From DATHVI01 sp035461385 (GTDB lineage: Bacteria; Actinomycetota; Thermoleophilia; Solirubrobacterales; 70-9), in NCBI GenBank assembly GCA_035461385.1, contig DATHVI010000041.1, positions 1-9,866 of the forward strand: a stretch of 9,866 nucleotides of DNA, in the 5' to 3' direction. How positions within the stretch are numbered: position 1 is the stretch's first letter; each line of letters opens with the position of its first letter. Below the pieces are notes generated by a model, which was given only the letters and a program-made list of their open reading frames with translations, ran no database searches and had not been told where the DNA came from. Below, piece by piece: positions 7,672 to 9,866 of this stretch. A program made the position numbers and the translations under genes.

Positions 7672-7709
7672 GCCCGACGACGACAACCGCCAAGCGGGGA
7701 AGCGCCTGA
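7668..7709 (+). other. Possible bridging micro-ORF between MCE5 and MCE6
   Basis: ATG 7668 overlaps the MCE5 stop as ATGA and opens a 13-codon frame, MSPTTTTAKRGSA. Its TGA (7707-7709) shares its last base with the MCE6 ATG (7709-7711) as TGATG, a classic reinitiation arrangement. No Shine-Dalgarno sequence precedes ATG 7668, so it would depend on ribosomes finishing MCE5. The peptide resembles the start of MCE4 (MSPRARK) and could be a frame-shifted remnant of an older, longer MCE6 cytoplasmic tail. A chance frame is also possible. Confidence 0.3.
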
Positions 7710-9274
7710 TGGAGACCAAGGCACCGACGATCGGCAGGATCCTGGTCGCGGTCGGGTTCGCGATCTCGTGCTTCGCGATCGCGCTCTTCCTCTGGCTCGC
7801 CTTCGGCGGCCCGATCCCGCTCCAGCCCGAGGGCTACCGGTTCAAGGCGTCGTTCGACGAGGCGACCCAGCTCTCGGTCGAGTCCGACGTCCGGATCTCC
7901 GGGGTCTCGGTCGGGACGGTGAAGCGGGTCGACCTCGACTCCGAGGGCCGGGCCGAGGCGACGATCGAGCTCGAGGGCCGCTACGCGCCGATCCCGGCGG
8001 ACACGCGCGGGACGCTGCGCCAGAAGACGCTCCTCGGCGAAACCTACGTCGAGCTCACCCCCGGGTCGGAGGAGGCCGGGATGCTCGAGGAGGGCGGCAC
8101 GCTGCCGGTGACCCAGATCTCCGACATGGTCCAGCTCGACGAGATCTTCCGCACCTTCGACCCGCGGACGCGGGCCGCGTTCCAGGCCTGGATGCAGGGA
8201 CAGGCGGCGGCGCTCCGCGGCCGCGGCGAGGACCTCTCGGTCGCGATCGCGAGCCTCGAGCCGTTCGCGGCCGAGGCGACGCGGATCCTCCGCGTCCTCG
8301 ACACCCAGGACCGGGCGGTGCGCCGGCTCGTTCGCGGCGGCGGCGAGGTCTTCGGGGCGCTGTCCGAGCGCCGCGGCCAGCTCCGCGGGCTGATCGAGAA
8401 CGCGGCCACCGTCTTCGACACCACCGCGCGGCGCAACGACGAGCTCGCGGCTGCGTTCGTCGCCTTCCCGACCTTCCTGCGCGAGTCGCGGGCGACGCTC
8501 GCGCGGCTCGAGCGGTTCGCCGCCGACACCGACCCGCTCGTCACCCAGCTCCGCCCCGCCGCGCGCGAGCTCGGCCCGACCCTCAACGACCTCGGCGACC
8601 TCGCGCGCGAGCTCGAGGGCTTCTGGCCGGGCCTCGAGCGCGCCGCGAACCGCGCCCCGGCGGGCTCGCAGGCGCTCCAGCGGCTGCTCGGCAACAACCT
8701 CCCGCCGCTGCTCGGGCGCCTCGATGACTTCCTGCCCGAGCTCAACCCGATCGTCGAGGGGCTGCGGATCTACCGGCGCGAGGTGACGGCCTTCCTCGGC
8801 AACGTCGCCGCGGCGACCAACATGGGCCTCGATCTCGACGTGACGACCGGGCTGCAGGGGCGTGCGCTGCGCACCGAGGGCTACCTCGGGCCGGAGGCGC
8901 TGGCCTCGTTCCCGAACCGGCTCCGCGTCAACCGCACGAACCCGTACATGCGCCAGGGCGACGCGCTGCGGATCCGCTCCGGCTGGCGTTCGTTCGAGAC
9001 CCGCCACTGCGCGGCCGGGATCCGGGCGCTGCTCGACCCGACGACGCCGATGGACCCCGACTTCATCGACCGCGTCGAGCTGCCCGGCGACACCCCGGTC
9101 GAGGCCCAGGCGAGGGCCGAGGACTTCTTCGAGCGGATCAGGACGCACGCCTTCGGCGGCACCAACGACTCGAACAACATCCCGAGGCCGGGATGCGTCG
9201 AGCAGCCAGCGTTCCGGTCGATCGGCCAGCCATCGGAGCTCACCGACTACCTCCACGTCTGGCCGCTGCCGTGA
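7709..9274 (+). CDS. MCE-family (MlaD domain) lipid-transport protein, sixth of six (MCE6)
   Basis: This 521-residue MCE subunit starts at ATG 7709, with GGGGA (7696-7700) 8 bases upstream. The membrane anchor (about 10-33) contains a single cysteine, C21, but the surrounding AISCF is not a good lipobox. The MlaD domain (about 43-119) has ESDVRISGVSVGTV and closes with LLGETYVELTPG. Next is SDMVQLDEIFRTFDPRTR, the same opening as the helical region of MCE1, then helices to about 365. The C-terminal part is longer than in its paralogues and holds C434 and C496, ending in YLHVWPLP. It is the last gene of the MCE cluster: a 174-base intergenic stretch with a hairpin follows. Its stop is again embedded in GTGA, but the short frame opened there leads to no gene. 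Confidence 0.9.
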   Translation: METKAPTIGRILVAVGFAISCFAIALFLWLAFGGPIPLQPEGYRFKASFDEATQLSVESDVRISGVSVGTVKRVDLDSEGRAEATIELEGRYAPIPADTRGTLRQKTLLGETYVELTPGSEEAGMLEEGGTLPVTQISDMVQLDEIFRTFDPRTRAAFQAWMQGQAAALRGRGEDLSVAIASLEPFAAEATRILRVLDTQDRAVRRLVRGGGEVFGALSERRGQLRGLIENAATVFDTTARRNDELAAAFVAFPTFLRESRATLARLERFAADTDPLVTQLRPAARELGPTLNDLGDLARELEGFWPGLERAANRAPAGSQALQRLLGNNLPPLLGRLDDFLPELNPIVEGLRIYRREVTAFLGNVAAATNMGLDLDVTTGLQGRALRTEGYLGPEALASFPNRLRVNRTNPYMRQGDALRIRSGWRSFETRHCAAGIRALLDPTTPMDPDFIDRVELPGDTPVEAQARAEDFFERIRTHAFGGTNDSNNIPRPGCVEQPAFRSIGQPSELTDYLHVWPLP

Positions 9275-9307
9275 GCGCGACACCCGGACAGGGGGGACCA
9301 GTAGTTT

Positions 9308-9325
9308 CCCGCAGGCGGCTGCGGG
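9308..9325 (+). other. Hairpin after MCE6, possible weak terminator
   Basis: CCCGCAG (9308-9314) and CTGCGGG (9319-9325) form a perfect 7-bp stem with the loop GCGG, 34 bases after the MCE6 stop. TTT precedes the stem but no T-run follows, so classical intrinsic termination is doubtful. It may still end or protect the MCE transcript, or belong to a longer structured leader of the next gene. The bases from 9326 to 9400 show no further strong pairing to my eye and match no riboswitch that I recognise. Confidence 0.35.
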
Positions 9326-9409
9326 TCAGCCCAGCGAAGCTCGGGGGTTAGGGCGGATGCGGATGAGCGAGCGCGGCTTCATCATTCCGGGACCCCATGC
9401 AACGATGAG

Positions 9410-9435
9410 CGCGTGCGCGCTCGAGCGCGCACGCG
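9410..9435. repeat. Perfect 26-base palindrome upstream of the secreted-protein gene
   Basis: CGCGTGCGCGC (9410-9420), the centre TCGA, and GCGCGCACGCG (9425-9435) form a dyad with no mismatch; the flanking bases 9409 and 9436 break the pairing. As RNA it would be an 11-bp, nearly all G/C stem ending two bases before the ribosome site AAGGAGGAG (9438-9446). It may be an operator for a dimeric regulator, a 5' stem that stabilises the mRNA, or a structure that controls ribosome access. Confidence 0.7.
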
Positions 9436-9437
9436 AC

Positions 9438-9446
9438 AAGGAGGAG
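9438..9446 (+). promoter_or_regulatory. Ribosome binding site that sets the TTG start at 9449
   Basis: AAGGAGGAG is the best Shine-Dalgarno sequence of the region and sits just before TTG 9449. It favours this start over GTG 9413, which lies inside the palindrome and has no site. A second, weaker site AGGAAGG (9455-9461) is well spaced for ATG 9470, so a shorter product cannot be excluded. Confidence 0.65.
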
Positions 9447-9448
9447 CA

Positions 9449-9866
9449 TTGATTAGGAAGGCACTACCGATGGCGGCGCTCACCCTCGCGCTCGCGGTCG
9501 GCATCAGCGGGACGGCCCTCGCCCAGGAGCCGAAGGTCCAGCTCGGCGGCAAGATCAAGCCGGCGAAGCTGAAGAAGAAGAAGTTCAGCAACGTGCAGCT
9601 GTTCGCGAGCGTCGGCCACGACAACGCCGACGGTTCGCCCGGCGTTCCGAAGCCGACGCGGGCGCTGCGGATCGACTTCGGCAAGAACCTCAGGTTCCGG
9701 CCGAACAGGCCGCCCAAGTGCGGCGCGAACATCGCCGGGACGACGACCCAGCAGGCGCGGCAGCTCTGCCCCGCCAAGAGCATCATCGGCCAGGGCGCAG
9801 CCCACGTCCGGCTGCCGGGCCCGACCAACGTCAACGACCTGACGACGCTGGCGATCGCCGGCCCGG
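9449..9866 (+). CDS. Secreted lysine-rich protein of unknown function, N-terminal part
   Basis: The frame runs to the end of the window (139 complete codons), so the C-terminus is missing. From TTG 9449 the protein begins MIRKALPMAALTLALAVGIS and continues GTALA|QEP: a charged start, a hydrophobic core and an Ala-x-Ala signal peptidase I site after residue 25, so it is probably exported. The mature part opens with a basic stretch (PAKLKKKKF, residues 38-46), then a region with strand-like alternation (residues about 48-85) and two cysteines in KCGANIAG and QLCPAKSIIGQGAA. This layout (signal peptide, basic segment, then a Cys-x(n)-CP-x-S-x-IG-x-G block) fits a family of uncharacterised secreted proteins that I recall from Thermoleophilia; I know no function for it. 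It is separated from the MCE genes by 174 bases and probably has its own promoter. ATG 9470 is an alternative start, but it would remove the positive charges of the signal peptide. Confidence 0.75.
   Translation, partial: MIRKALPMAALTLALAVGISGTALAQEPKVQLGGKIKPAKLKKKKFSNVQLFASVGHDNADGSPGVPKPTRALRIDFGKNLRFRPNRPPKCGANIAGTTTQQARQLCPAKSIIGQGAAHVRLPGPTNVNDLTTLAIAGP

Larger units (their letters stand above)
471..9274 (+). other. Six-gene MCE operon without yrbE
   Basis: MCE1 to MCE6 are all on one strand, with GTGA/ATGA overlaps at 1871-1874, 4748-4751 and 6310-6313 and gaps of only 49 and 37 bases at the other two junctions. They are very probably transcribed together and translationally coupled. 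The gene count equals that of mycobacterial mce operons, whose six different subunits form one hetero-oligomeric lipid conduit across the envelope. The paralogues differ most in the MlaD loop that lines the ring pore in known structures (for example SLIGEKF, ALGLKY, LEGNMF, GLQDMT), which fits a hetero-hexamer rather than redundant copies. Permease and ATPase genes are absent from the window. Confidence 0.8.

Noticed and set aside
6090..7709. 539-codon + strand frame overlapping MCE4 and MCE5
   Set aside because: Its translation is almost pure Arg/Ala/Gly/Pro low complexity in the wrong frame of two well-supported MCE genes.
7736..7810. MCE6 as a lipoprotein because of C21 in its membrane segment
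   Set aside because: The residues before the cysteine (FAIS) do not fit a lipobox, and the hydrophobic run continues well past it, as in a transmembrane anchor.
9308..9325. Full Rho-independent terminator after MCE6
   Set aside because: The stem is perfect but short and no T-run follows, so it is listed only as a hairpin.
9271..9351. 26-codon frame starting in the GTGA of the MCE6 stop
   Set aside because: It ends at TAG without meeting a start codon of a supported gene and crosses a hairpin; it shows that such frames can arise by chance in this DNA.
8862..9452. 196-codon + strand frame crossing the end of MCE6 into the intergenic region
   Set aside because: It is out of frame with MCE6, Arg/Ser/Thr-rich, and runs through the hairpin and palindrome; no homology is visible.

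Overview
The window is very GC-rich, with codon third positions almost always G or C, and every supported gene is on the + strand. Gene content and style suggest a high-GC actinobacterium. I favour the class Thermoleophilia (Solirubrobacterales and relatives): a six-gene MCE operon follows rsmI, and a lysine-rich secreted protein of a kind I associate with that class comes after it. This placement is inference.

Layout: (1) 1-378 is the 3' end of rsmI, the 16S rRNA C1402 2'-O-methyltransferase. (2) 379-470 is a short intergenic stretch with a strong Shine-Dalgarno sequence and an 11-codon leader ORF whose stop overlaps the next start. (3) 471-9274 holds six consecutive MCE/MlaD-family genes, here called MCE1 to MCE6 in order. 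All have the same plan: short cytoplasmic N-terminus, one membrane anchor, one MlaD domain, a long helical region, and a C-terminal region carrying two cysteines. Three junctions are 4-base ATGA/GTGA overlaps. The other two (MCE2/MCE3 and MCE5/MCE6) have short gaps, each bridged by a micro-ORF that overlaps both neighbours. (4) 9275-9448 is intergenic, with a 7-bp hairpin after MCE6 and a perfect 26-base palindrome just before the next ribosome binding site. (5) 9449-9866 is the 5' part of a secreted, lysine-rich protein gene of unknown function that runs off the window.

How the genes work together: six different MCE subunits from one transcript is the arrangement known from mycobacterial mce operons, where the subunits form a hetero-oligomer that carries lipid across the cell envelope. 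Such systems need YrbE/MlaE permeases and an MlaF/MceG-type ATPase. Neither is in this window, and the positions usually held by two yrbE genes (directly upstream of the first MCE gene) are taken by rsmI. The energising parts must therefore come from elsewhere in the genome.

I found no tRNA, rRNA, CRISPR array, transposase or phage gene. The clearest unexplained signals are the bridging micro-ORFs, the structured 53-bp segment between MCE2 and MCE3, and the 26-base palindrome at 9410-9435.
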